64,000 nt of DNA from UBA4416 sp044238845 (GTDB lineage Bacteria; Bacteroidota; Bacteroidia; B-17B0; Aurantibacillaceae). How positions within the stretch are numbered: position 1 is the first letter of the stretch; each line of letters begins with the position of its first letter. Of this stretch, positions 27,968 through 35,146 are shown piece after piece. The notes beneath the pieces are model-generated. The model made no database searches. It saw only the letters and a program-made list of their open reading frames with translations, and was not told where the DNA came from. The translations under genes and the position numbers were made by a program. The stretch is taken from contig JBIICN010000019.1 of the NCBI GenBank assembly GCA_044238845.1, forward strand, positions 3,605 to 67,604, in the 5' to 3' direction.

Positions 27968-28552
27968 ATGAATTTCACTCTATTGTTTAATAACTTCGCC
28001 AAACATATTTCTTTAAATAAAACAGAAGAAAAATTCATCACATCATTATTGGAATACAAGATTATTAAATCAAAAGATTTTTTAGTTCAACAAGGTGAAG
28101 TGTCAAAACACTCGGCTTTTGTTTTAAATGGATGTTTAAGAGGATATACCATTGATAGTAATGGGTTTGAACATGTGTTAAGTTTTGCTCCTAAAGATTG
28201 GTGGATAGCCGATATGTACAGCTTATTATCTCAAAAACCAGGCAACTTAAATATTGAAGCGATGGTTGATACAGAAGTAGCATTGATTTCAAAATCAAAC
28301 CAAGATAAAATGTATCAAAAGGTTCCGAAGTTGGAACGTTTCTTTCGAATCATTATCGAAAAATCATTAGTAGCATACCAACAGCGCCTAAATGATAATT
28401 TAAGTTTAACAGCTAGCGAACGCTACATGAAGTTTTGCAAAACCTATCCTCTACTCATTAACGATATCCCTCAAAAACAAATTGCAGCTTATATTGGTGT
28501 AACACCAGAGTTTTTAAGTAAACTTCGAGCAAAACAAGCTAAAGCAAAATAA
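27968..28552 (+). CDS. Crp/Fnr-family transcriptional regulator
   Basis: The 194-residue protein has an N-terminal cyclic-nucleotide-binding-like beta barrel (about 20-115, with LVQQGEVSKHSAFVLNGCLRGY) and a dimerisation helix. A C-terminal helix-turn-helix, IPQKQIAAYIGVTPEFLSKLR, serves for DNA binding. There is no FNR cysteine cluster, and the barrel lacks an obvious cAMP-binding RxS motif, so the effector is unknown. It lies directly upstream of the pirin, YceI and OsmC genes. A 16-base palindrome at 28561-28576 between this gene and the pirin transcript is a good candidate for its binding site. Confidence 0.88.
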   Translation: MNFTLLFNNFAKHISLNKTEEKFITSLLEYKIIKSKDFLVQQGEVSKHSAFVLNGCLRGYTIDSNGFEHVLSFAPKDWWIADMYSLLSQKPGNLNIEAMVDTEVALISKSNQDKMYQKVPKLERFFRIIIEKSLVAYQQRLNDNLSLTASERYMKFCKTYPLLINDIPQKQIAAYIGVTPEFLSKLRAKQAKAK

Positions 28553-28560
28553 AATCATTT

Positions 28561-28576
28561 CTTAATCTAGGTTAAG
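28561..28576. promoter_or_regulatory. Candidate Crp/Fnr operator
   Basis: CTTAATCTAGGTTAAG reads the same on both strands in 14 of 16 positions. Its centre lies about 34 bases before the centre of the -7 box at 28599-28606, i.e. near -44 from the expected transcription start. That is close to the class II activator position used by Crp/Fnr proteins. The regulator gene ends eight bases upstream. Confidence 0.5.
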
Positions 28577-28598
28577 TATTTTCTGTTACAAGCGGGCG

Positions 28599-28606
28599 TA
28601 TCTTTG
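28599..28606 (+). promoter_or_regulatory. -7 promoter box for the pirin transcript
   Basis: TATCTTTG is an exact TAnnTTTG match. No good TTG lies 17-23 bases upstream, which fits an activator-dependent promoter. The first ATG after it is at 28627, that of the small leader ORF. Confidence 0.5.
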
Positions 28607-28626
28607 ATTTATCAAAACGAATCATT

Positions 28627-28752
28627 ATGAACAGAAAAGAATTTTTAAAGAAGGGCTTACTTGGCACAGGAATGTTTGTAGCCTCAGCAGCTTTAGGTAA
28701 TGTTATTAAAAATGACATTGACGATCCCGATAGCTTCGGGAAAAAGAATTAG
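28627..28752 (+). pseudogene. Small ORF, probably the disrupted N-terminal leader of the pirin gene
   Basis: The ATG at 28627 opens a 41-codon frame: MNRKEFLKKGLLGTGMFVAS, then AALGNVIKNDIDDPDSFGKKN. The start is a basic stretch plus hydrophobic run like a signal or Tat-like leader without twin arginine. The end is encoded by a palindromic repeat (28725-28741). Beyond the repeat, a different frame reads ELEVIGFNHLPYTTSNI straight into the pirin ATG without a stop; the only stop upstream in that frame is TAG inside the palindrome. This suggests one original gene starting at 28627 that was split by insertion of about 20 bases. It could also be a functional small peptide. Confidence 0.5.
28725..28741. 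repeat. Palindromic repeat (TCCCGA...TCGGGA)
   Basis: TCCCGATAGCTTCGGGA forms a 6-bp stem around a five-base loop and is GC-rich against its surroundings. Palindromes with CCCGA/TCGGG arms and an AGCT-type centre are, from memory, common dispersed elements in Bacteroidota. It lies inside the small leader ORF upstream of the pirin gene. Confidence 0.6.
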
Positions 28753-28796
28753 AAGTTATAGGATTTAATCATTTACCATACACAACATCAAACATT

Positions 28797-29513
28797 ATGA
28801 AAAAAACAATTTTGCACAAATCAGAATCTCGTGGAGATGCTAACCACGGATGGTTGCACAGTAAACACACTTTTAGTTTTGCAAACTATTATAACCCAGA
28901 AAGAATGCACTTTGGTGTATTACGCGTTTTAAATGATGATACAGTGGCTGCGGGAATGGGATTTGGGACTCACCCTCATGATAATATGGAAATTATTAGC
29001 ATTCCATTGGAAGGCGATTTAGAGCATAAAGACAGTATGGGTAACACAACTGTTATTAAAAATGGCGATATTCAAGTAATGAGTGCTGGGACTGGCATAC
29101 AACATAGCGAGTATAACAAAAACAAAGATACGGCCGTTAAGTTTTTACAAATTTGGGTTTTTCCAAACAAAAAAAATGTCACTCCTAGATATGATCAAAT
29201 CACATTAAAATTGGAAGACAGACATAATAAACTACAACAAATTTTATCTCCTAATACAGATGATGACGGTGTTTGGATTCATCAAAACGCTTGGTTTCAT
29301 TTAGGGAAATTTGATTCAGGTATTTCTACAGATTATAGTATTAAAGAAAAAGGAAATGGAGTATATATCTTTAACTTAAACGGAACAATTGAAGTAAACG
29401 GACAATTAATAGAAACCCGTGATGGTTTTGGGATTTGGGATACCGAAAAAATCAATATTAAAGCAACAACAGACTCTGAATTCCTAATGATGGAAGTTCC
29501 TATGACAGCATGA
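28797..29513 (+). CDS. Pirin family protein (YhaK/YhhW-like)
   Basis: The 238-residue bicupin begins KKTILHKSESRGDANHGWL and contains HTFSFANYYNPERMHFGVLRVLNDD and the metal site motif MGFGTHPHDNMEIISIPLEGDLEHKDS. These are the pirin N-terminal cupin signatures with metal-binding His and Glu. The C-terminal cupin is more divergent. Bacterial pirins can have quercetinase activity or act as redox-sensitive regulators. The expected start is the ATG at 28797, but an open frame extends upstream to the palindrome, so the ancestral start was probably 28627. The gene follows a Crp/Fnr gene and a candidate operator. Confidence 0.9.
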   Translation: MKKTILHKSESRGDANHGWLHSKHTFSFANYYNPERMHFGVLRVLNDDTVAAGMGFGTHPHDNMEIISIPLEGDLEHKDSMGNTTVIKNGDIQVMSAGTGIQHSEYNKNKDTAVKFLQIWVFPNKKNVTPRYDQITLKLEDRHNKLQQILSPNTDDDGVWIHQNAWFHLGKFDSGISTDYSIKEKGNGVYIFNLNGTIEVNGQLIETRDGFGIWDTEKINIKATTDSEFLMMEVPMTA

Positions 29514-29525
29514 TAAAAATTTCTT

Positions 29526-29549
29526 TGTCAGTTCGAGCGCAGTCGAGAA
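29526..29549. repeat. Short dispersed-repeat-like element
   Basis: The stretch starts TGTCAGTTCGAGCGC and continues AGTCGAGAA. It is GC-rich in an AT-rich intergenic gap between the pirin and yceI genes, and TTCGA/TCGAG near its ends allow a small hairpin. From memory it matches a widespread Bacteroidota intergenic repeat core. No function is visible. Confidence 0.5.
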
Positions 29550-29590
29550 TAAAAAAAACATAAAACATAAATAACTAAAAAAATAAAAAC

Positions 29591-30124
29591 ATGAGCACAA
29601 CTAAATGGACATTAGACCCAACACACAGCGAAATTAATTTCAAAATTAAACACATGATGATTTCAAACGTTACTGGAGGTTTTACAAACTTTAATGTAAC
29701 TGCCGAAACAGATGGCGATAACTTTGCTAACTCAAAAGTATCATTTACAACAGAGGTAAATTCTATCAATACAAATAACGAGCAAAGAGATGGACATTTA
29801 AAATCAGCAGATTTTTTTGATACAGAAAAATATCCTCAAATTAAATTTGAAGGAACTAAATTCGAAAAAGCATCTAATGAAGAATATGCCTTACATGGTA
29901 ATTTAACAATAAGAGACGTTACTAAACCAGTAAGCTTAAAAGTTGATTTTGGTGGTATTGCAAAAGATCCATACGGAAACATTAAAGCTGGTTTTACTTT
30001 AGATGGTAAAATCAATCGTAAAGATTTTGGATTAACTTGGAATGCAGCTACCGAAGCTGGCGGCTTATTAGTAGGTGAAGATTTAAAAATACAAGCTGAA
30101 ATTCAATTAGTAAAACAAGGATAA
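29591..30124 (+). CDS. YceI family protein
   Basis: The 177-residue lipocalin-like protein has the YceI signature from the start: KWTLDPTHSEINFKIKHMMISNVTGGF, then HLKSADFFDTEKYPQIKFEG, LTIRDVTKPVSL and NRKDFGLTWN. YceI proteins bind long-chain polyisoprenoid or amide lipids. There is no signal peptide, so it is probably cytoplasmic, as in many Bacteroidota YceI proteins. It sits in the Crp/pirin/OsmC region and is followed by a strong terminator, so it is probably a separate or end-of-transcript gene. Confidence 0.92.
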   Translation: MSTTKWTLDPTHSEINFKIKHMMISNVTGGFTNFNVTAETDGDNFANSKVSFTTEVNSINTNNEQRDGHLKSADFFDTEKYPQIKFEGTKFEKASNEEYALHGNLTIRDVTKPVSLKVDFGGIAKDPYGNIKAGFTLDGKINRKDFGLTWNAATEAGGLLVGEDLKIQAEIQLVKQG

Positions 30125-30144
30125 GATTTTCTATCATATAATTT

Positions 30145-30183
30145 ATATAAAGGGAGAAAATCAATCATTTTCTCCCTTTATAT
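30145..30183 (+). terminator. Intrinsic terminator after yceI-like gene
   Basis: ATATAAAGGGAGAAAA pairs with TTTTCTCCCTTTATAT around a seven-base loop. The long, perfectly paired stem is followed by a T-rich run and lies 20 bases after the YceI stop codon. Confidence 0.8.
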
Positions 30184-30243
30184 TTTACAAATATATTATC
30201 TAATTAAATTGTATTTTTATATAAACCGAAACTACACAATTGA

Positions 30244-30459
30244 ATGAAACCTCCTAAAAAATGGAAAATGGCTATCGTTATTTGGCTTGCTATTTACCCA
30301 TTAATCACCACTATATTTGCATTATTAGGCAAACAATTAATACTCATTGAACCATTACCATTGCGTACTTTAATTATCACAGTTATTGCCGTGCCAATTA
30401 TGATATTTATATTAATACCAACATTACAAAAATTACTACATAACTGGTTATCAAAATAA
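30244..30459 (+). CDS. Small two-helix membrane protein
   Basis: The 71-residue protein has two hydrophobic segments, roughly residues 7-26 (MAIVIWLAIYPLITTIFALL) and 41-60 (LIITVIAVPIMIFILIPTL), with basic residues at both ends. It begins with the ATG at 30244 and ends three bases before the second pirin gene, so it is probably co-transcribed with it. I do not recognise a named family. Small proteins of this shape next to pirin or antibiotic-monooxygenase genes occur in other bacteria, but no function can be read here. Confidence 0.7.
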   Translation: MKPPKKWKMAIVIWLAIYPLITTIFALLGKQLILIEPLPLRTLIITVIAVPIMIFILIPTLQKLLHNWLSK

Positions 30460-30462
30460 AAA

Positions 30463-31308
30463 ATGATGTTTAAAAAAATTCAATCTATACATACTGCTCC
30501 TGAAACTATGATGGGGCCAATAAAAATACGTCAAGCATTTCCCTTAAGAGGAATTGAGCAAGTGAGTCCTTTTATTTTATTACATCACTTTGACTTTACG
30601 TTTTTACCTCACAAAAATAATTTCAATGTGCCTCCACATCCACATCGTGGATTTAGTCCGGTTACGTTTTTATTTGAAGGATCTGTTGAGCATGAAGATT
30701 CCGTAGGAAATAAACATGTCGTTTATAATAACGAAGTGCAATGGATAAATGCTGGCAGAGGCATTATTCACAGCGAAAAAGCAGATAAAGCATTTATTGA
30801 AAAAGGTGGACGTTCTCAAGGCATTCAATTATGGATTAATACGCCAAAATCTGAAAAAATGAATCCTCCAACGTATCAGCCAATCACAAAAAATGAAATT
30901 GTATTAATTGAAAAAGAAGGTGTTGAATTTCGTTTAATATCCGGTAAATACGAAGATAAAAAAGGACCAGCAAAATCTGAGGTGGTAACCGCCATGTTGC
31001 GCATGAAAGCAAATAGTGAGTTCGCATTAAATTTTCCTACCGACCATAATGTGACTTTTTACGTATTAGAAGGAGAATTGAGTTTAAACACTAATCAAAG
31101 CATTAAGCAACATGATTTAGTGGTGTTTGAGCAATCCTCAGATGAAATACTTTTAAATACTAAAGCTGATTCGAAATTATTAATTATGGCTGGAGTTCCT
31201 ATTAATGAACCTATGGTAACACACGGTCCGTTTGTGATGAATTCTGAAACTGAAATTTTAGAAGCCATGCGCGATTATCAGCAAGGAAAAATGGGATTTT
31301 TGTATTAA
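30463..31308 (+). CDS. Pirin family protein (second copy, long form)
   Basis: The 281-residue bicupin has IRQAFPLRGIEQVSPFILLHHFD, the metal motif PPHPHRGFSPVTFLFEGSVEHEDS, GEVQWINAGRGIIHSEK-type wording (here NEVQWINAGRGIIHSE), and the C-terminal cupin through MAGVPINEPMVTHGPFVMNSE. This is the classical human-pirin-like subfamily, different from the shorter copy at 28797, so the two are not recent duplicates. It is the second gene of a small operon (30244-32128) with OsmC and a CDGSH protein, which points to redox or electrophile stress. Confidence 0.92.
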   Translation: MMFKKIQSIHTAPETMMGPIKIRQAFPLRGIEQVSPFILLHHFDFTFLPHKNNFNVPPHPHRGFSPVTFLFEGSVEHEDSVGNKHVVYNNEVQWINAGRGIIHSEKADKAFIEKGGRSQGIQLWINTPKSEKMNPPTYQPITKNEIVLIEKEGVEFRLISGKYEDKKGPAKSEVVTAMLRMKANSEFALNFPTDHNVTFYVLEGELSLNTNQSIKQHDLVVFEQSSDEILLNTKADSKLLIMAGVPINEPMVTHGPFVMNSETEILEAMRDYQQGKMGFLY

Positions 31309-31317
31309 ATTTAATTT

Positions 31318-31701
31318 ATGATTAAAGCCATTATTCATCAAGAGCCTTATGTTACTGAAATTTCTTCGGAAACAAATTCACTTATTGCAGATGAACCCAT
31401 AACACACGGCGGGCAAAACAAAGGCATGGCTCCTATGGAATTACTTGCCTCTTCATTAGCAGCTTGTACTTGTATAACACTGCGTATGTATGCTAACAGA
31501 AAACAATGGGATGTGCAAAGTATCGAAACTAACATTGATATTGAAAATAAAGACACACAAACTATTTTTTTAAGAAAAATTGTTTTTAAAGGAATCTTAA
31601 GTACCGAACAAACAGAACGCTTACTGCATATTGCGAATCATTGTCCTGTTCATAAATTATTAACCAATACTATTATTATTAATACTTCTATCAATGACTG
31701 A
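31318..31701 (+). CDS. OsmC family peroxiredoxin-like protein
   Basis: The 127-residue protein has GGQNKGMAPMELLASSLAACTCITLRMYA with Cys50 and Cys52, and the second conserved site IANHCPVHKLL with Cys109. The two-cysteine arrangement is the OsmC/Ohr active site for reducing organic hydroperoxides with thiols. The sequence is nearer OsmC/YhfA than Ohr. It starts nine bases after the pirin gene and overlaps the CDGSH gene by eight bases, so the three are co-translated. Confidence 0.9.
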   Translation: MIKAIIHQEPYVTEISSETNSLIADEPITHGGQNKGMAPMELLASSLAACTCITLRMYANRKQWDVQSIETNIDIENKDTQTIFLRKIVFKGILSTEQTERLLHIANHCPVHKLLTNTIIINTSIND

Positions 31702-32128
31702 AATTACTAAGAAATACAGTAACGATGAGATTACTATTGTTTGGAAACCGAGTGTATGCATCCACTCTACCCTATGCTGGAAAGGAGAAAAGGGATTAAA
31801 ACAAGTGTTTAATCCTGCTGAAAAACCTTGGATAAAACCAGAAGGTAGTACAACATCTGAAATTATTGAAAGAGTAAACAATTGTCCATCAGGTGCCATT
31901 AGCTTTTATTATAATAATGAGGAAAACAAACCAATAGAAACTAAAGCCGAAAGCATTGTAGAAGCGATGCCAAACGGGCCATTATTGGTTTACGGAAATA
32001 TTATTGTAAAAGATAAAGAAGGGCATCAAACTCAAAAAAACAAAGTAACAGCTTTTTGCCGATGTGGCGCTTCATCTAATAAACCCTATTGTGATGGAAC
32101 ACATACTAAAATTGGTTTTGTAGATTAA
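31694..32128 (+). CDS. Fe-S protein: divergent 4Fe-4S domain plus CDGSH domain
   Basis: The 144-residue protein has an N-terminal Fer4_19-type domain with VCIHSTLC (Cys22, Cys28) and NNCPSGAI (Cys64), and a C-terminal zf-CDGSH domain with FCRCGASSNKPYCDGTH (Cys122, Cys124, Cys133, His137), which binds a 2Fe-2S cluster with three cysteines and one histidine. Both domains are intact. The pair occurs together in this domain order in many bacteria. Function is unproven but probably electron transfer or redox sensing. Last gene of the pirin/OsmC operon, overlapping OsmC by eight bases. Confidence 0.9.
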   Translation: MTEITKKYSNDEITIVWKPSVCIHSTLCWKGEKGLKQVFNPAEKPWIKPEGSTTSEIIERVNNCPSGAISFYYNNEENKPIETKAESIVEAMPNGPLLVYGNIIVKDKEGHQTQKNKVTAFCRCGASSNKPYCDGTHTKIGFVD

Positions 32129-32200
32129 TGAAATAGATATTGAACGAATACATCTTAAATTCGTTTTTTTATCCTATGTATTTTCGCTATTTTTAAAATC

Positions 32201-32216
32201 AACTATAATTATAGTT
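32201..32216. promoter_or_regulatory. Palindrome immediately before the Wzi-like gene
   Basis: AACTATAATTATAGTT is a perfect 16-base palindrome followed by a run of T and the ATG at 32223. It could be an operator or a small hairpin that controls translation. It is AT-rich, so chance is possible. Confidence 0.3.
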
Positions 32217-32222
32217 TTTTTT

Positions 32223-33842
32223 ATGAGAAAATTATTTGCGATAATCATACTTCTTTCATTCAATAAAATGATAATTTCTCAAGAAGTAAACAAGCATATT
32301 TTATTTACTAGCATTTATGATTATTTAGATGAATTAGCAAATATGAAAATCATCGAGTTAAATTCCGTTGTAAAACCATATTCAAGAAGCTTAATTTATT
32401 CAAAACTTCATGAAGCTGAAACTAAAAAAGAATTACTGACAAAGCGTCAACAAAAAGATTTGGATTTTTTCTTAAAAGATTATAATAAAGAAGTTATCCC
32501 AAATAAAAAATTTAAAAGACGTTTAGACCTTTTTTACTACAGAGATTCATTATTCCAATTTACATTAAACCCTATATTAGGATATACCTATTCTAAAAAC
32601 GAAAATGGCCATGCTACTCACAGATGGAATGGCTTAGAAATGAATGGAAACGTTGGTAAAAACTTTGGCTTTTATTTTAGCTTAAGAGATAATGGCTTTT
32701 ATAATATATTATCCACGCCCAATTTCCTGAATCAATTGCCAGGAGGAAATTATAAACCTTTACAAGGGACCAACAAGGCAAGGACTGATTTTGATGAAGC
32801 CAGAGGTGGAATAAGTTATGGATGGAAATGGGGTTCTATCAGTTTATTAAAAGATAATTTTTCTTGGGGAAATAATTATAATGGGGCTAACATATTTTCG
32901 GGTAAACAACCTTCCTTTTCATATCTTAGCTTTAAAATGAAACCAACCAAATGGTTTGAATTTAATTATATACATGGATGGTTGGTTTCGCAAGTAATAG
33001 ATTCATCTAAAACATATGGAGTTGGAAGTGGTTTAAGAAAAAGTTTTTACCCAAAATTTTTAGCTGCCAATTTATTTACTGTTAAACCATTTAAAGGCAT
33101 ATATATCTCTTTAGGAAATTCAATAGTATATAGTGATAAATATATCCAACCAATTTATCTGATTCCATTTATGTTCTTTAAATCTGCCGATAGAACTTCA
33201 AACGGAGCTGGAAGTAATGCTTTGGGCGAAAACTCACAGCTATTTTTAGATGTTAGTTGCAGGATAATTCCGAAAACTCACCTTTACGGATCTATTTTTG
33301 TGGATGAAGTAAATGTAGGAGAAATGCTAAACTCAAAAAAACAAACTAATCTAATGAGTTTTAAAGGAGGTGTTAGAGTAACAAATCTCATTAAAAACAC
33401 ATCATTAACTGTTGAATATACTAGAACCAATCCTTGGGTATACGTTCATCCAATTTCTACAACAAGCTTCGCTTCTAATAATTATAGTATGGGACATTAT
33501 CTAGGTCAAAATGCTCAAGAAGTTTACTGTGGATTAAAAATTAAACCTATTAGAGGGCTCTCTATCGACGTCAGCTACACACAAGCGATAAAAGGTCCTG
33601 TGCGAGAATTTGCTCAAATTAACGGAGTTAATAATGTTGCTGGCACACCTTATATGGAAAATATACTTTATATGAGAAATACATCAGCAATTAAAGCATA
33701 TTATGAAATAGTAAACGATGTTTTTATTTTTGGAGAAGGGAGTTATTCAAAAGTATCAGGTATAATGTCAAATACTTACACACCTGATTTTTATTTAGGC
33801 AATACAAAAACAGCTACTATAGGATTAAATATTGGATTTTAA
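32223..33842 (+). CDS. Wzi-like capsule assembly outer-membrane protein
   Basis: The 539-residue protein has a signal peptide (MRKLFAIIILLSFNKMIISQ), a helical N-terminal region with YDYLDELANMKIIELNSVVKPYSR, and a long beta-barrel domain with many alternating aromatic strands ending in TATIGLNIGF. The N-terminal helical part and barrel match the Bacteroidota Wzi-like family (capsule assembly, PF14052 type). Wzi anchors capsule at the surface of Gram-negative cells. It lies 4 kb upstream of the polysaccharide locus but is not contiguous with it. The gene ends at a strong hairpin and has a palindrome just before its ATG. Confidence 0.75.
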   Translation: MRKLFAIIILLSFNKMIISQEVNKHILFTSIYDYLDELANMKIIELNSVVKPYSRSLIYSKLHEAETKKELLTKRQQKDLDFFLKDYNKEVIPNKKFKRRLDLFYYRDSLFQFTLNPILGYTYSKNENGHATHRWNGLEMNGNVGKNFGFYFSLRDNGFYNILSTPNFLNQLPGGNYKPLQGTNKARTDFDEARGGISYGWKWGSISLLKDNFSWGNNYNGANIFSGKQPSFSYLSFKMKPTKWFEFNYIHGWLVSQVIDSSKTYGVGSGLRKSFYPKFLAANLFTVKPFKGIYISLGNSIVYSDKYIQPIYLIPFMFFKSADRTSNGAGSNALGENSQLFLDVSCRIIPKTHLYGSIFVDEVNVGEMLNSKKQTNLMSFKGGVRVTNLIKNTSLTVEYTRTNPWVYVHPISTTSFASNNYSMGHYLGQNAQEVYCGLKIKPIRGLSIDVSYTQAIKGPVREFAQINGVNNVAGTPYMENILYMRNTSAIKAYYEIVNDVFIFGEGSYSKVSGIMSNTYTPDFYLGNTKTATIGLNIGF

Positions 33843-33902
33843 AAAGGAATAATAGGATTAAAAATTCACTTTTCTATTATAAAAATTACATTATCATATT
33901 TA

Positions 33903-33944
33903 AAACAGAAAAGGCTTATATATGTATATAAGCCTTTTCTGTTT
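33903..33944. terminator. Bidirectional intrinsic terminator
   Basis: AAACAGAAAAGGCTTATATA is followed, after TG, by its exact reverse complement, giving a 20-bp perfect stem between the convergent Wzi-like and barrel genes. Confidence 0.85.
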
Positions 33945-33960
33945 AATTTTCCTTTAAAAA

Positions 33961-35058
33961 TTATTCAACTAAATATTGCATTTCGAATAATTTAAGTTGT
34001 AATTCATATAATTTCAACTTAATCTCCATGTCTTTATCTTCCTTCTTGGATTTTTTCTTTGATGAACCCGATTTCTTTGGAGACGAATCTCCCATTGGGG
34101 ATTTATCGTAACCATCGTCATTTGAACTTGAAGTGTTTTCTTTTTTCTCCTTAGGTCTTAAAAACCTATCTGAATCAGGAATATCTGAATCAGATTTAGA
34201 ACCAAAATTATATACCAACCCTAAACCTGCGCTTAAATATCTATCTTTATGTGACCAATTTCGTGACCAAGAATCCACTTTATCCGAAAAACAAGTCACA
34301 TAACTCAAATCCAAAACTATATTAGTTTTTTGATTCAATTTAAAATTAATTTTACCGCCAGCAGGAATAATAATTGCATTTAAAGTTTTTGCTTTATCGG
34401 CAACCAATCCTCCGGCTGATGCAATACCTGCACTGTCAATCCCGTTAGCAGAAAAACCGCTAACATTCTCAAGATACCATTGATTATTAAGTGCTAACTT
34501 ATACAAACGACTTCTGAAAAAAATCTGTCCGCCTCCTACTGTTAAATAAATAGATACTCTATTAAAAAAACTCCTATCATTTTTATCCCTAAAAAGCAAT
34601 TGTGATAAATTATACTTTGCACTCACCGAATAGCCCATAATATCAGCTTTGAAATATCTTCTATAAAGCAAATCTGCTTGCTTCTCACCCTTAAGTGTAC
34701 CTTTAAACACTTGTGCTTCGGCTGCTAATCCAAATTTAAATTTCTTTCCTCCAAAAATATTTATTGTATTCCCAAAACTTTTTCTAAAATCTTTTGCTTT
34801 AGGAAAATTATTGTATAGTGCAACATCTCCATAAAACAATGTCACACCACCATCTATACCAACAAACCAACCTTGTTTTAAACCCATTAAATTCTCAGAA
34901 GAATGTTCAGGATTTTCATATTTACTTTTTCTTATGCCATTATCTTGAGCGAAAGAACCCAAAGTAGAAAAAATAAAACCAGCCAAAGCAAAACAAAATG
35001 TTTTCCTAAATGGTATAAATAATTTTAATTTACCTAAAAAAATTTCTTGAAACATCAT
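33961..35058 (-). CDS. Outer-membrane beta-barrel protein with charged C-terminal tail
   Basis: The 365-residue protein has a signal region at about 20-38 (CFALAGFIFSTLGSFAQ), preceded by a long basic leader, then a barrel with WFVGIDGGVTLFYGDVALY and further strands up to LSAGLGLVYNFGS near residue 280. The last 80 residues are unlike a barrel: a KE/S-rich stretch (KKSGSSKKKSKKEDKDMEIK) and a short helix (LKLYELQLKLFEMQYLVE). It resembles outer-membrane barrel proteins of unknown function common in Bacteroidota. It is a single-gene unit, divergent from the SPOR gene. Confidence 0.65.
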   Translation of the reverse strand: MMFQEIFLGKLKLFIPFRKTFCFALAGFIFSTLGSFAQDNGIRKSKYENPEHSSENLMGLKQGWFVGIDGGVTLFYGDVALYNNFPKAKDFRKSFGNTINIFGGKKFKFGLAAEAQVFKGTLKGEKQADLLYRRYFKADIMGYSVSAKYNLSQLLFRDKNDRSFFNRVSIYLTVGGGQIFFRSRLYKLALNNQWYLENVSGFSANGIDSAGIASAGGLVADKAKTLNAIIIPAGGKINFKLNQKTNIVLDLSYVTCFSDKVDSWSRNWSHKDRYLSAGLGLVYNFGSKSDSDIPDSDRFLRPKEKKENTSSSNDDGYDKSPMGDSSPKKSGSSKKKSKKEDKDMEIKLKLYELQLKLFEMQYLVE

Positions 35059-35146
35059 GACTTAAAATATCTAGGCAATTTCGGCTTTTTTTTTTAATTA
35101 ACCAATTTTTAGCTTACATTTAATTCTTAATTGCAAAAAAGGGTCA

